Shown here piece after piece: positions 25,612 to 32,321 of a DNA stretch of 32,321 bases. How positions within the stretch are numbered: the first letter of the stretch is position 1; every line of letters starts with the position of its first letter. The DNA lies in assembly GCA_030431785.1 (NCBI GenBank), contig JAUIIM010000017.1, positions 1-32,321 of the forward strand. Reading direction: 5' to 3'. The notes below the pieces were generated by a model. It was not told where the DNA came from. It worked only from the letters and a program-made list of their open reading frames with translations, and ran no database searches. A program made the translations under genes and the position numbers. The DNA comes from Acidimicrobiia bacterium. GTDB lineage: Bacteria > Actinomycetota > Acidimicrobiia > Spongiisociales > UBA5794.

Positions 25612-27263
25612 TGGGTCGCCCCGAGTGATTCCTTTGCGTGATAGCTGGAGCGCACCAGCGGGCCGGACTCGACATGGCTGATGCCAAACGCCTCGCCCGC
25701 AGTCTTGTACGCGACGAACGTGTCGGGATGCACGTATCGGTGGACAGGACGATGGTGGGCAGTAGGTCGCAGGTATTGTCCGATCGTCACGATGTCGACA
25801 CCGACAGCGTTCAGGTCGGCGAGCGCCCCGATGATCTCGTCATCCGTCTCTCCCATACCAACGATGAGTCCGGACTTGACGAAAGCGTTCGGGACGAGCC
25901 ACTTCGCTCGGGCGAGCAGTGCGAGCGACCGTGCGTAGTTGGCCGCCGTGCGGATGTCCCGTTGGAGGCGCAGCACCGTCTCTGTGTTGTGATTGAGGAC
26001 CGAGGGTTTGGCGTTCATCACGGTCTCGAGTGCCGTCGTGTCACCTTTGAAGTCAGGGATCAATACTTCGACATCGCAACCGGGGAGGCGCGATCGGATC
26101 TCGTCGATCGTCGCCGCAAAGATCCCTGCTCCCCCGTCGGGTAGGTCGTCACGGTTGACTGAGGTGAGGACCGCGTGGTTCAGCCCCATTTGCTGGACAG
26201 CCTCGGCTGCGCGCACCGGCTCATCCCAATCGACCTCCCCCGGCTTCCCGGTGTTGACGTCACAGAACGAACAGGCACGGGTACAGACGTCCCCGAGCAG
26301 CATCAGCGTGGAGGTACCCGATGACCAGCACTCGTAGATGTTCGGACACCCGGCTTCCTCACACACCGTGTTCAGCGAGAGCGCAGCGTTCATCCGTTTC
26401 AGTTCGAGGAAACGATCGTCCGTCAGGTCGAGCTTGACCTTCATCCAATCGGGCTTCGGCGGTTCGTCCGGGAGCAGCCCTCTGATCACGACCGGCGCCT
26501 CCGTCGGCGTGCCCGCAGCGAACACACCCCTCGCCACCATGTCGTCGACCTCGAATCCACGTCCGGACCCGCGGACGAACGCCCCGAGTTGGACCTCGTG
26601 CTTCCTGTGGTTCGAGAGGAGGCCGAGATGTGGCAGCAGGGCGTCGACGACCTCCTCGATGGAGACCCGCCGGCCGAGCAGATCGGTCACCGACGTGACA
26701 GGGCGATCCGGGATCCCACAAGGGACGATGTGGCCGAAGTAGCTGAGATCCGGTTCGACGTTGATCGCAAACCCGTGCATCGACACGCCCCGGGTCGCCC
26801 GAACACCGATCGCCGCGACCTTCCCGCGATGGGTCCAGACGCCCGTGTATCCGTCCTCTGCCCAGGCCTCGATACCGAGGTCTCGAAGCGTGGCGATGAC
26901 CACCGATTCGATACGTCGTACGTGGCCGACCGCATCGAATCCGTTCTCGAGCCGCTCCAGTCCGACGATCGGGTACCCGACGAGCTGTCCGGGTCCGTGA
27001 TACGTGATGTCGCCGCCACGGTCCACGTCGACGATCGTCGCTCCGATGTCGGGGAGCAAACTCTTCTCGATCCTGAGATTCGAGCCATCGCCGTTCCGCC
27101 CAACGGTGTAGGTGTGCGGATGCTCGAGGAGCAGGACGTAGTCGTCATCGGTCCGTCCTGTCGTGCGGCCTTCCCAGATCGCACGCTGCAGGTCCCACGC
27201 CTCGTTATAGGTGACCCGCCCGAGCCAGCGCGTCCGCAGCGTCGGCACGGACTCGGGGTTCAC
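25608..27263 (-). CDS. LipB-LipA fusion: octanoyltransferase + lipoyl synthase
   Basis: A single 551-aa frame joins two enzymes of lipoate synthesis. Residues 1 to about 225 are LipB, which moves octanoyl from ACP to E2/GcvH, with RGGDITYHGPGQLVGYP, Lys148 (GKVAAIGVR) and catalytic Cys182 (VPCGIP). Residues about 272-551 are the radical-SAM lipoyl synthase that inserts sulfur: auxiliary cluster Cys301, Cys306 and Cys312, SAM cluster Cys327, Cys331 and Cys334 (CTRACSFC), and the C-terminal RSSYHA (Ser539). All catalytic residues of both halves are present, with a linker of about 45 residues. GTG 27263 has GGAG 5 nt upstream and overlaps the E2 stop as GTGA; ATG 27287 would start inside E2. It overlaps the M24 gene by another GTGA. 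Confidence 0.95.
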   Translation of the reverse strand: MNPESVPTLRTRWLGRVTYNEAWDLQRAIWEGRTTGRTDDDYVLLLEHPHTYTVGRNGDGSNLRIEKSLLPDIGATIVDVDRGGDITYHGPGQLVGYPIVGLERLENGFDAVGHVRRIESVVIATLRDLGIEAWAEDGYTGVWTHRGKVAAIGVRATRGVSMHGFAINVEPDLSYFGHIVPCGIPDRPVTSVTDLLGRRVSIEEVVDALLPHLGLLSNHRKHEVQLGAFVRGSGRGFEVDDMVARGVFAAGTPTEAPVVIRGLLPDEPPKPDWMKVKLDLTDDRFLELKRMNAALSLNTVCEEAGCPNIYECWSSGTSTLMLLGDVCTRACSFCDVNTGKPGEVDWDEPVRAAEAVQQMGLNHAVLTSVNRDDLPDGGAGIFAATIDEIRSRLPGCDVEVLIPDFKGDTTALETVMNAKPSVLNHNTETVLRLQRDIRTAANYARSLALLARAKWLVPNAFVKSGLIVGMGETDDEIIGALADLNAVGVDIVTIGQYLRPTAHHRPVHRYVHPDTFVAYKTAGEAFGISHVESGPLVRSSYHAKESLGATQ

Positions 27264-28639
27264 GAGAGCTCCTGCTCCCAGTCCCATGTCTCGAGGTTGG
27301 TCTTGATCCGGTTGAGGAACAACACGGCCGTCGAGCCGTCGAACACCCGATGGTCCCAGGTGAGACCGAGGTAGCCGACATGGTGGACAGCGATGGCGTC
27401 CGAACCGTCCGGCATCTCGACGACGACGGGCCGCTTCGCAACGGTGTCCGTGGAGAGGATCGCCGAGTTGGGGACGTTGATGATCGGTGCCGACATGAAT
27501 GACCCGAACGGCCCTGGGTTCGTGATCGAGAACGTCGACCCTGCATAGTCGTCGGGACCGAGTTCACTGGCGCGTGCCTTCGTGGCGATCGACCGCACTG
27601 CTCGTGCGGCACCCTTGAGCGTCATCGAGTCGGCATCTCGGATGGTCGGTACGACGAGACCCTTCTGATCGAGGTCGACCGCTATCCCCATGTGGACGGA
27701 TCGGTTGAACGTCTGGGTGCCAGCCTCGAGGTCGAAGCGGGAATTCACGACCGGGTACGCATTGAGTGCATCGACCGTCGCACGGATGATGAAAGGCAGA
27801 TAGGTGAGCGAATATCCCTCCGCCTGCTTGAACGCTGCCTTGTGGCGCGAGCGGGTCTGCTCGACCCGTTCGAAGTCCACCTCGACGGAAGTCCACACGT
27901 GCGCGGTGTTGCGCTTTGCGTTGACCATGTTGTTGGCGATACGAGTCCGCAAGCGGGAGATCTCTTCGACCTCTCCCCCACCTCCGGCAGCTACTGGTGC
28001 GGGTGCAGGCGGCGGTGGCGGTGGTGTCGCTTCGGTGGCCGGTTGAGCCGCAGGCACCGATGGTGCCGCGGGAGCCGGAGCCGGTGCCGGCGGTGTTGGA
28101 GCGGCTTCTGGTGCCGATCCACTCTGGCGGTTGGCGATGAACGCTTCGACGTCCTTGCGGGTGATACGGCCACCGTCTCCGGTGCCTCGGACCATTGCGA
28201 CATCGACATTGTTCTCATTGGCGAGCTTGCGAACGATCGGCGACAGCACGCCGCGCCGTGAGGTGTCGCCTGGTTCGCCCTGTTCGGCGGCCGGGGTCCC
28301 GGAAGGAGCATCGGCCGAGACCGGTTCCGCGTGCGGTGCGGATGTCTCATCGACCGGCGCTGAGGCCGCGTCGTCACCCGACGCATCGGCGGCATCGCCG
28401 CCGTCGTCGGACAGGACTGCGAGCGCCGTCCCGACCTCGACGGTCTCACCGGCACCGACGAGGATCTCGGTCAGGACGCCCGACGCCGGCGACGGAACCT
28501 CCGTGTCGACCTTGTCCGTCGAGATCTCGACGATGATCTCGTCCTCGGCCACGGTTTCGCCGACTTGCTTGACCCATGTGAGAATCGTGCCCTCGGTGAC
28601 GGTTTCGCCGAGCTGCGGCATCGTGATGGTGACCGACAT
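27260..28639 (-). CDS. sucB: 2-oxoacid dehydrogenase E2, dihydrolipoyl acyltransferase
   Basis: A 459-aa E2 core protein. The lipoyl domain (1-78) carries DKVDTE with Lys43 as the lipoylation site. It is followed by an Ala/Pro/Glu linker, a peripheral-subunit-binding domain (about 128-168, SPIVRKLANENNVD...ITRKDVEAFI), an extremely Pro/Ala-rich linker and the catalytic domain (about 225-459) with TWDHRVFDG (His430, Asp434). It transfers the acyl group from lipoamide to CoA. Whether it serves pyruvate or 2-oxoglutarate dehydrogenase is unclear (mycobacterial DlaT versus SucB). There is one lipoyl domain only. ATG 28639 has GGAG 9 nt upstream. Lpd lies 46 nt upstream and lipBA overlaps downstream, so the operon makes the E2, its E3 and its cofactor. 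Confidence 0.93.
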   Translation of the reverse strand: MSVTITMPQLGETVTEGTILTWVKQVGETVAEDEIIVEISTDKVDTEVPSPASGVLTEILVGAGETVEVGTALAVLSDDGGDAADASGDDAASAPVDETSAPHAEPVSADAPSGTPAAEQGEPGDTSRRGVLSPIVRKLANENNVDVAMVRGTGDGGRITRKDVEAFIANRQSGSAPEAAPTPPAPAPAPAAPSVPAAQPATEATPPPPPPAPAPVAAGGGGEVEEISRLRTRIANNMVNAKRNTAHVWTSVEVDFERVEQTRSRHKAAFKQAEGYSLTYLPFIIRATVDALNAYPVVNSRFDLEAGTQTFNRSVHMGIAVDLDQKGLVVPTIRDADSMTLKGAARAVRSIATKARASELGPDDYAGSTFSITNPGPFGSFMSAPIINVPNSAILSTDTVAKRPVVVEMPDGSDAIAVHHVGYLGLTWDHRVFDGSTAVLFLNRIKTNLETWDWEQELS

Positions 28640-28685
28640 TCATCTGCTCCTTCGTGCGGACTGGGTCCGCATCCAATCGTACGTG

Positions 28686-30059
28686 CTAGTGAAGACTTCG
28701 ACCGGCAGACGTCAACAGCGTTTCGCCGATCGCCTCCGAAATCGTCGGATGTGCATGGATGAACGCAGCAGCGTCTTCGGGCAGCGCCTCGAAACCAACC
28801 AGGTACATCAACTCGTGGATCATCTCTCCTGCACCCGGCCCCACGACCGATGCGCCCAAGATCTGACCACCCTGCTCGACCACGACCTTGACGGTCCCAC
28901 CGGTCTCACCCTGGATGATCGCACGACCTACGCCGCGCATCCCATGTTCATGGACTTCCACTTCATAACCATCGGCGACCGCCTGTGATTCCGTGCGCCC
29001 GACCCACGCCACTTCCGGGTTGGTGTAGACCACCATCGGGATGGCGTTGTAGTCGACCGCTGCATTTTCCCCGGTTGCGATGTGCGTCACGGCAGCGATC
29101 GCTTCTGCGAACGCCACGTGGGCGAGCTGAGGCGTCCCAGCGACGATGTCGCCAACGGCGTAGATGCCATCGGCGGAAGTCTGCATCGTTGCTCGGTCGA
29201 CTGAGATGTAGCCCCGGTCCGTCGGGACGTCGACCGCATCGAGGTTGATGGTGTCGGTCATCGGCTTGCGCCCCACAGCGACGAGGACGACATCAACGGT
29301 GACAGAATCGTCACCGAACGGAACCACCACGCCGTCGTCGGTGATCTCGGGAGCGCCGACACCGACGCCGAGGTGCATGTTGACCTTCTTGCGACGGAAC
29401 GCCCGTGAAAGCACCTTTGCGGCCTCGGGTTCGAGACCCGGCACCAGTTGGTCCTGCACCTCGAACAGATGGACCTCCGAGCCGACATCGGCGAGGAATG
29501 ATGCGAACTCGCAACCGATGACGCCTGCCCCGATGATCGCGACGCGTTCGGGTTTGGTCTCCCACTCAAGTGCCTCGTCTGAGGTGACGATCGTTTCGCC
29601 ATTCGGGTCATACCCGGGAATCGAACTCGGGGCGCTGCCCGTTGCGACGATGATGTTTCGTGCCTCTACCTCGGACGTGGAACCATCATCGTGGGTCACG
29701 GTGACCTTGCCCGGACCAGCGATCGAGCCAAAGCCGTTGATCGTCTCCACGCCGCGGGTCTTCAACACACCACTGAGCCCGTTCACGAGACCTTCTACGA
29801 CCTTCGTCTTGCGCTCCATCGCAACCGGCCACTCGAAGGTGGGATCTGATGTGGTGACCCCGAACTCGGACGCCGTCTGCACCGTATGGAAGACGTGTCC
29901 GGACTCGATCAAAGCCTTCGCCGGGATGCACCCTCGCAGGAGACAAGTCCCCCCGACCCTGTCCTTTTCGATGAGGGCGACCGAAAGGCCAAAGTTGTGG
30001 GCATAGAGCGCCGATGCATACCCACCGGGCCCTCCACCGATCACGGCGATGTCATACAT
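28686..30059 (-). CDS. lpdA: Dihydrolipoamide dehydrogenase (E3)
   Basis: A 457-aa FAD enzyme that reoxidises E2-bound dihydrolipoamide with NAD+. FAD motif YDIAVIGGGPGGYAS (2-16), the redox disulfide GGTCLLRGC (Cys39, Cys44), NAD motif IIGAGVIGCEFA, and the C-terminal catalytic pair HAHPTISE (His437) are all intact. In this it differs from the Cys-less paralogue at 10896. ATG 30059 matches the family N-terminus, with a GGAG about 9 nt upstream; the 19-residue upstream extension is not family-like. It is the first gene of the operon. It stands alone from any E1 gene, which must lie elsewhere. Confidence 0.96.
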   Translation of the reverse strand: MYDIAVIGGGPGGYASALYAHNFGLSVALIEKDRVGGTCLLRGCIPAKALIESGHVFHTVQTASEFGVTTSDPTFEWPVAMERKTKVVEGLVNGLSGVLKTRGVETINGFGSIAGPGKVTVTHDDGSTSEVEARNIIVATGSAPSSIPGYDPNGETIVTSDEALEWETKPERVAIIGAGVIGCEFASFLADVGSEVHLFEVQDQLVPGLEPEAAKVLSRAFRRKKVNMHLGVGVGAPEITDDGVVVPFGDDSVTVDVVLVAVGRKPMTDTINLDAVDVPTDRGYISVDRATMQTSADGIYAVGDIVAGTPQLAHVAFAEAIAAVTHIATGENAAVDYNAIPMVVYTNPEVAWVGRTESQAVADGYEVEVHEHGMRGVGRAIIQGETGGTVKVVVEQGGQILGASVVGPGAGEMIHELMYLVGFEALPEDAAAFIHAHPTISEAIGETLLTSAGRSLH

Positions 30060-30096
30060 GCGATGTTGCTCCCAGGGACGCGACGATTCGACGCAC

Positions 30097-30102
30097 AGGA
30101 TA
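30097..30102 (-). promoter_or_regulatory. Candidate -10 box for the lpd operon
   Basis: TATCCT on the minus strand, 37 nt before ATG 30059, would give a short leader containing the GGAG ribosome site. No convincing -35 is seen 17 nt upstream, where CTTCCT occurs. Confidence 0.4.
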
Positions 30103-30134
30103 GGAAGCCTCGGCACCGTAGGAAGCGGCGGGCA

Positions 30135-30167
30135 GGGCGAAGGACCAAGGACAAAGGACGAAGGACG
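30135..30167. repeat. Heptamer tract (GGACGAA family)
   Basis: Units GGGCGAA, GGACCAA, GGACAAA, GGACGAA and GGACG are in register, between the divergent lpd and microprotein genes. The family is the same as at 20851-20913. Confidence 0.85.
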
Positions 30168-30180
30168 TACCTTCTACGCT

Positions 30181-30242
30181 CGTCCTACAGCGAGCGCTGC
30201 GAGCGATCCTTCGTCCTAGAGCGAGCGAAGCGAGCGGTCCTT
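30181..30242. repeat. Two tandem 31-nt units (second copy of the composite element)
   Basis: Units at 30181-30211 and 30212-30242 begin CGTCCTACAGCGAGCG and CGTCCTAGAGCGAGCG and end in ATCCTT or GTCCTT. They match the units at 20916-20977 in length, order and orientation relative to the heptamer tract. A GAGCGCAGCG-type tail runs to 30270 and abuts the TAGCCT -10 box (30272-30277) of the next gene. Confidence 0.85.
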
Positions 30243-30285
30243 TGTCGTCGAGCGCAGCGCGGCGCGAGCGCTAGCCTCCCGGTGC

Positions 30286-30372
30286 ATGCAGACCCGCTAC
30301 CTGATCCTTGCGTCGTTGGCGACCGCGTTGCTGATCCTCGCCGCGACAGGGATCTACTTCTCGACGCTGTGA
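30286..30372 (+). CDS. 28-aa single-pass membrane microprotein
   Basis: A tiny gene with ATG 30286 and TGA 30370-30372. The peptide starts MQTRYLILAS, continues as an uninterrupted hydrophobic helix and ends IYFSTL. TAGCCT (30272-30277) ends 8 nt before the ATG, predicting an almost leaderless mRNA. Its stop overlaps the hydrolase GTG as GTGA, the same coupling seen elsewhere in the window. It is probably translated and inserted into the membrane; its function is unknown and it may simply couple translation of the hydrolase. Confidence 0.55.
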   Translation: MQTRYLILASLATALLILAATGIYFSTL

Positions 30373-31007
30373 CGGCGGACCACAGACTCGTCCCATCGAC
30401 CGGCGGATCGGTCCTCGAACTCCTCGTCGAGCGACCACCGACCGGGGTCGAGAGTCGTGGCAGCGTGTTGATCTGTCACCCTCATCCGGAGCAAGGTGGG
30501 ACAATGCGTGCGCCGATCATCGGCGCGGTAGCGGCTGCCGTCGTTCGAGCCGGTTTCACAGCGGTTCGATTCAACTTCCGTGGCGTCGGCGAGTCGACGG
30601 GAACCCACGATCGGGGCGTCGGAGAGGTGAGCGACGTCGCTACGGTGGCCGGATTCATCACCGACGGCGGCGAGCCGCTGGTCGGGGTCGTCGGATGGTC
30701 CTTTGGCGCCGCCGTGTCCCTTCGCTGGCAGGCGCAGACCCATTCCGAGGTGCCCTACGTCGGAATCGCCCCACCCGTAGACAGCCCACTGACGCCGGCG
30801 CTCCCCGAGCCGGACGATCTTGCACCCGCAAGACGGCATTTCATCGTCGGAGAGCGTGACCAGTTCGTCGAGGTCGCCGCGCTTGAGGGCTACGCATTGT
30901 CGATTGGTGCGTCGATCGACGTGTTCCCCGGTTCAGACCACTTCTTCGTGTTCCGACACGAGAAGCTGGCAGACGTGGTCGTCGATTTCCTCGACTACGA
31001 CGAGTAG
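30369..31007 (+). CDS. Alpha/beta hydrolase (dienelactone-hydrolase-like)
   Basis: A 212-aa small cytoplasmic alpha/beta hydrolase. HPHPEQGGTM (37-46) is the typical oxyanion region of this subgroup, NFRGVGESTG (69-78) is characteristic, the nucleophile is Ser111 in GWSFG, and the other triad members are Asp164 (GERDQF) and His191 (GSDHFF). It probably acts on an ester or similar bond; the substrate is unknown. The long open frame upstream is non-coding repeat; GTG 30369 starts the family N-terminus and overlaps the microprotein stop. Its 3' end overlaps the convergent lipoprotein gene by 13 nt. Confidence 0.88.
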   Translation: MTADHRLVPSTGGSVLELLVERPPTGVESRGSVLICHPHPEQGGTMRAPIIGAVAAAVVRAGFTAVRFNFRGVGESTGTHDRGVGEVSDVATVAGFITDGGEPLVGVVGWSFGAAVSLRWQAQTHSEVPYVGIAPPVDSPLTPALPEPDDLAPARRHFIVGERDQFVEVAALEGYALSIGASIDVFPGSDHFFVFRHEKLADVVVDFLDYDE

Positions 31008-31450
31008 GTGAATTGGAGCGTGGCTCCGGTGATCGTGCCACTGGCCGGAGCCAACACGAGCTGACCCTCGATGCCATTGCCGGAGAAGTCGACGTAGTAG
31101 CGCGAGTGCTCCGTGGTCGACGTCGTGAACTCATAGTCCGCAGCCGGGAGCTCGGACTCGTAGAACTCGAGGATCTCGTCCAGATTGCCTTGCGCCGTGT
31201 AGACGACCTCAGTGAGGGTCTCTGCACCATTGATCATCGTTCCGGCGATCGCATGCTGCTCGGGCATCGGCCAATTGGCGGGCACCGTGATGGGAAGCTC
31301 CCCACGCCCGAATTCGAGCTCAGGAAGCTCATCGGCAGGGGGAATCGTTTGGGTCGTCTCAGTGGCCTCGCCATCGCTGCAAGCGGCGAGCACGACGGAG
31401 AGGACGAGCGCGATCGCTGCGACTGCGAATCGGCGGGACTTGATTGCCAT
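30995..31450 (-). CDS. Predicted lipoprotein, unknown function
   Basis: A 151-aa exported lipoprotein. It starts MAIKSRR, then a hydrophobic segment and a lipobox VLAAC with the acylated Cys at about residue 24. A Thr/Glu-rich linker follows, then a domain of about 100 residues containing VPANWPMPEQHAIAGTMINGAE and a stretch with NLDEILEFYESELPAADYEF, which looks like a small alpha/beta fold. No named family is recognised. ATG 31450 has GGAG 8 nt upstream and sits directly before the signal peptide; the upstream in-frame ATG would place 26 extra residues before it. A TACAAT -10-like box is at 31498-31503. Confidence 0.8.
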   Translation of the reverse strand: MAIKSRRFAVAAIALVLSVVLAACSDGEATETTQTIPPADELPELEFGRGELPITVPANWPMPEQHAIAGTMINGAETLTEVVYTAQGNLDEILEFYESELPAADYEFTTSTTEHSRYYVDFSGNGIEGQLVLAPASGTITGATLQFTYSS

Positions 31451-31543
31451 GGTTGGGACTCCGAGGGACATTCGTCGGGTTGGTTTGGGACGGCTCGATT
31501 GTATGAACAGAGGCCGTATAGCGGCCACGGTCTTATGGATTCC

Positions 31544-31960
31544 TCACGATCGGGGATCGTCCTCGACAGGGTCTGCGAGTGCACCAATCGCCGCAAGGTA
31601 CGTTGCCTGATGGTCGAGGACCAGAAAGATCTGTTCCGGCTCATAGGCATGCCCCATCTCGAGCGCACGCTCCTGGACGTAAGCCGCCGCGGCGTCGCCA
31701 CCGACGACGGCCACGCCATCCGACTCCCAGAGGTGCGGCTGTTGGAGATAGTGCAATTCCCATTCGAGGATCCGCCGCACATCGGACTTCTTGAGTCCCC
31801 GGGTGTCCTCACCGATCGACTCCCACACCCACTCGATCGAGTCCTCGACACCGTAGATGGCCTCTCGATGGCGCATACGCTTCGATTCCTGCCAGAACAT
31901 GATGATGCCGAACGCAAACACGACCGCCATCATCACGCCGAAGAAGAGTGGACCGTTCAT
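31544..31960 (-). CDS. Membrane-anchored hypothetical protein
   Basis: A 138-aa protein with one N-terminal transmembrane helix (about 4-23), then a soluble, acidic and probably helical domain (SDVRRILEWELHYLQQP, about 60-76). No family is recognised. ATG 31960 is preceded by TAGCCT (31973-31968) ending 7 nt away, so the mRNA is probably leaderless and the gene has its own promoter. It lies 93 nt upstream of the lipoprotein gene, in the same orientation. Confidence 0.75.
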   Translation of the reverse strand: MNGPLFFGVMMAVVFAFGIIMFWQESKRMRHREAIYGVEDSIEWVWESIGEDTRGLKKSDVRRILEWELHYLQQPHLWESDGVAVVGGDAAAAYVQERALEMGHAYEPEQIFLVLDHQATYLAAIGALADPVEDDPRS

Positions 31961-31977
31961 ACCGGCAAGGCTACTGC

Positions 31978-32029
31978 GGACAAAGGACCGAGGGCAGAAG
32001 ACACAACTCGGATTGTCGGATTGTCGGAT
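31978..32029. repeat. Heptamer tract plus octamer tract
   Basis: Heptamers GGACAAA, GGACCGA, GGGCAGA and AGACACA (31978-32005) are followed by CGGATTGT octamers, two and a half copies (32009-32029). They lie in the divergent gap between the 138-aa gene and the DsbB-like gene. Confidence 0.8.
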
Positions 32030-32077
32030 CTGCAGGCTGGCGAGATCAGACCGCGGCGCCCGCTACCCTGTCCGCAT

Positions 32078-32321
32078 CATGTCGTTCAGCACCATGGCCA
32101 ACTTCTTCGCCCTCGCCGCGCTGGCGGCCAACCTGGCCACCATCGTTCTCCTAGTCGTGGGGTTCGTCGGGAGGGGCAAGGACGAATCGCCGTTCGAGTT
32201 CCTCCGCGGCTCGACGAAGTGGCTCGCCGGTGCCGTTGCGGTCGTCGCCACGCTCGGATCGTTGTATCTGTCCGAGATCGCCCATCTCGAGCCGTGCAGG
32301 TTCTGCTGGATCCAACGGATC
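32078..32321 (+). CDS. DsbB-family disulfide bond formation protein (partial, 5' end)
   Basis: The first 81 residues of an integral membrane protein truncated by the window edge. A hydrophobic N-terminal helix (about 8-29), a short polar loop and a second helix (about 47-63) are followed by PCRFCWIQRI with Cys73 and Cys76, the CxxC-plus-QR signature of DsbB, which reoxidises DsbA-like proteins using quinone. ATG 32078 is the first plausible start; a TACCCT box (32063-32068) ends 9 nt upstream. A second ATG at 32093 is possible. This would give the cell oxidative folding outside the membrane; the partner DsbA is not in the window. Confidence 0.85.

Noticed and set aside
29886..30368. N-terminal extension of the alpha/beta hydrolase
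   Set aside because: The open frame passes through lpd antisense sequence and the composite repeat. The family N-terminus and the GTGA overlap place the start at 30369.

Overview
The window is GC-rich DNA with many GTG starts and dense gene packing. It looks like a chromosomal segment of an actinobacterium, possibly an Acidimicrobiia-like lineage. This rests on family content and gene order: birA divergent from accD5, an LpdA-type flavoprotein, a DUF222/HNH nuclease behind an actinobacterial SOS box, and a pepA / lpd / E2 / lipB / lipA neighbourhood. The taxonomic call is an inference. I saw no rRNA, tRNA, insertion sequence, prophage or CRISPR array.

Layout. (1) 1-9200: birA (-) faces accD5 (+), and the matching biotin-carrying alpha subunit accA3 lies at 6771. 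Between the two carboxylase subunits sit an HNH nuclease (-) with a textbook SOS promoter and two membrane-anchored proteins, one of them Kelch-like. A DUF4389 membrane protein follows accA3. (2) 9200-13840: a hipBA toxin-antitoxin pair, a quinone-reductase-like LpdA and the large subunit of methylmalonyl-CoA mutase, all on the minus strand. (3) 13930-19940, plus strand: a class A PBP with C-terminal PASTA-like repeats, an ABC exporter half-transporter, an unknown 151-aa protein and a rhodanese-ThiF fusion. (4) 20050-30060, minus strand: a secreted CAP protein, pepA with transketolase, then a compact operon lpd - E2 - lipB/lipA fusion - M24 peptidase closed by a 12-bp terminator hairpin. (5) 30286-end: a 28-aa membrane microprotein coupled to an alpha/beta hydrolase, a lipoprotein, a membrane-anchored hypothetical and the start of a DsbB-like gene.

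Together accD5/accA3, BirA and the mutase fit propionyl-CoA carboxylation and entry of methylmalonyl-CoA into the TCA cycle. BirA would biotinylate accA3 at Lys547. The lpd operon encodes two components of a 2-oxoacid dehydrogenase complex together with the enzyme that makes the lipoyl cofactor for E2 (Lys43).

Two window-wide patterns stand out. First, at least ten genes have a TANNNT-like -10 box ending 6-8 nt before the start codon, as expected for leaderless mRNAs. Second, several intergenic spaces are filled with degenerate 7-nt and 8-nt tandem repeats. Two of them also carry a pair of exact-length 31-nt tandem units, forming the same composite element 9 kb apart.
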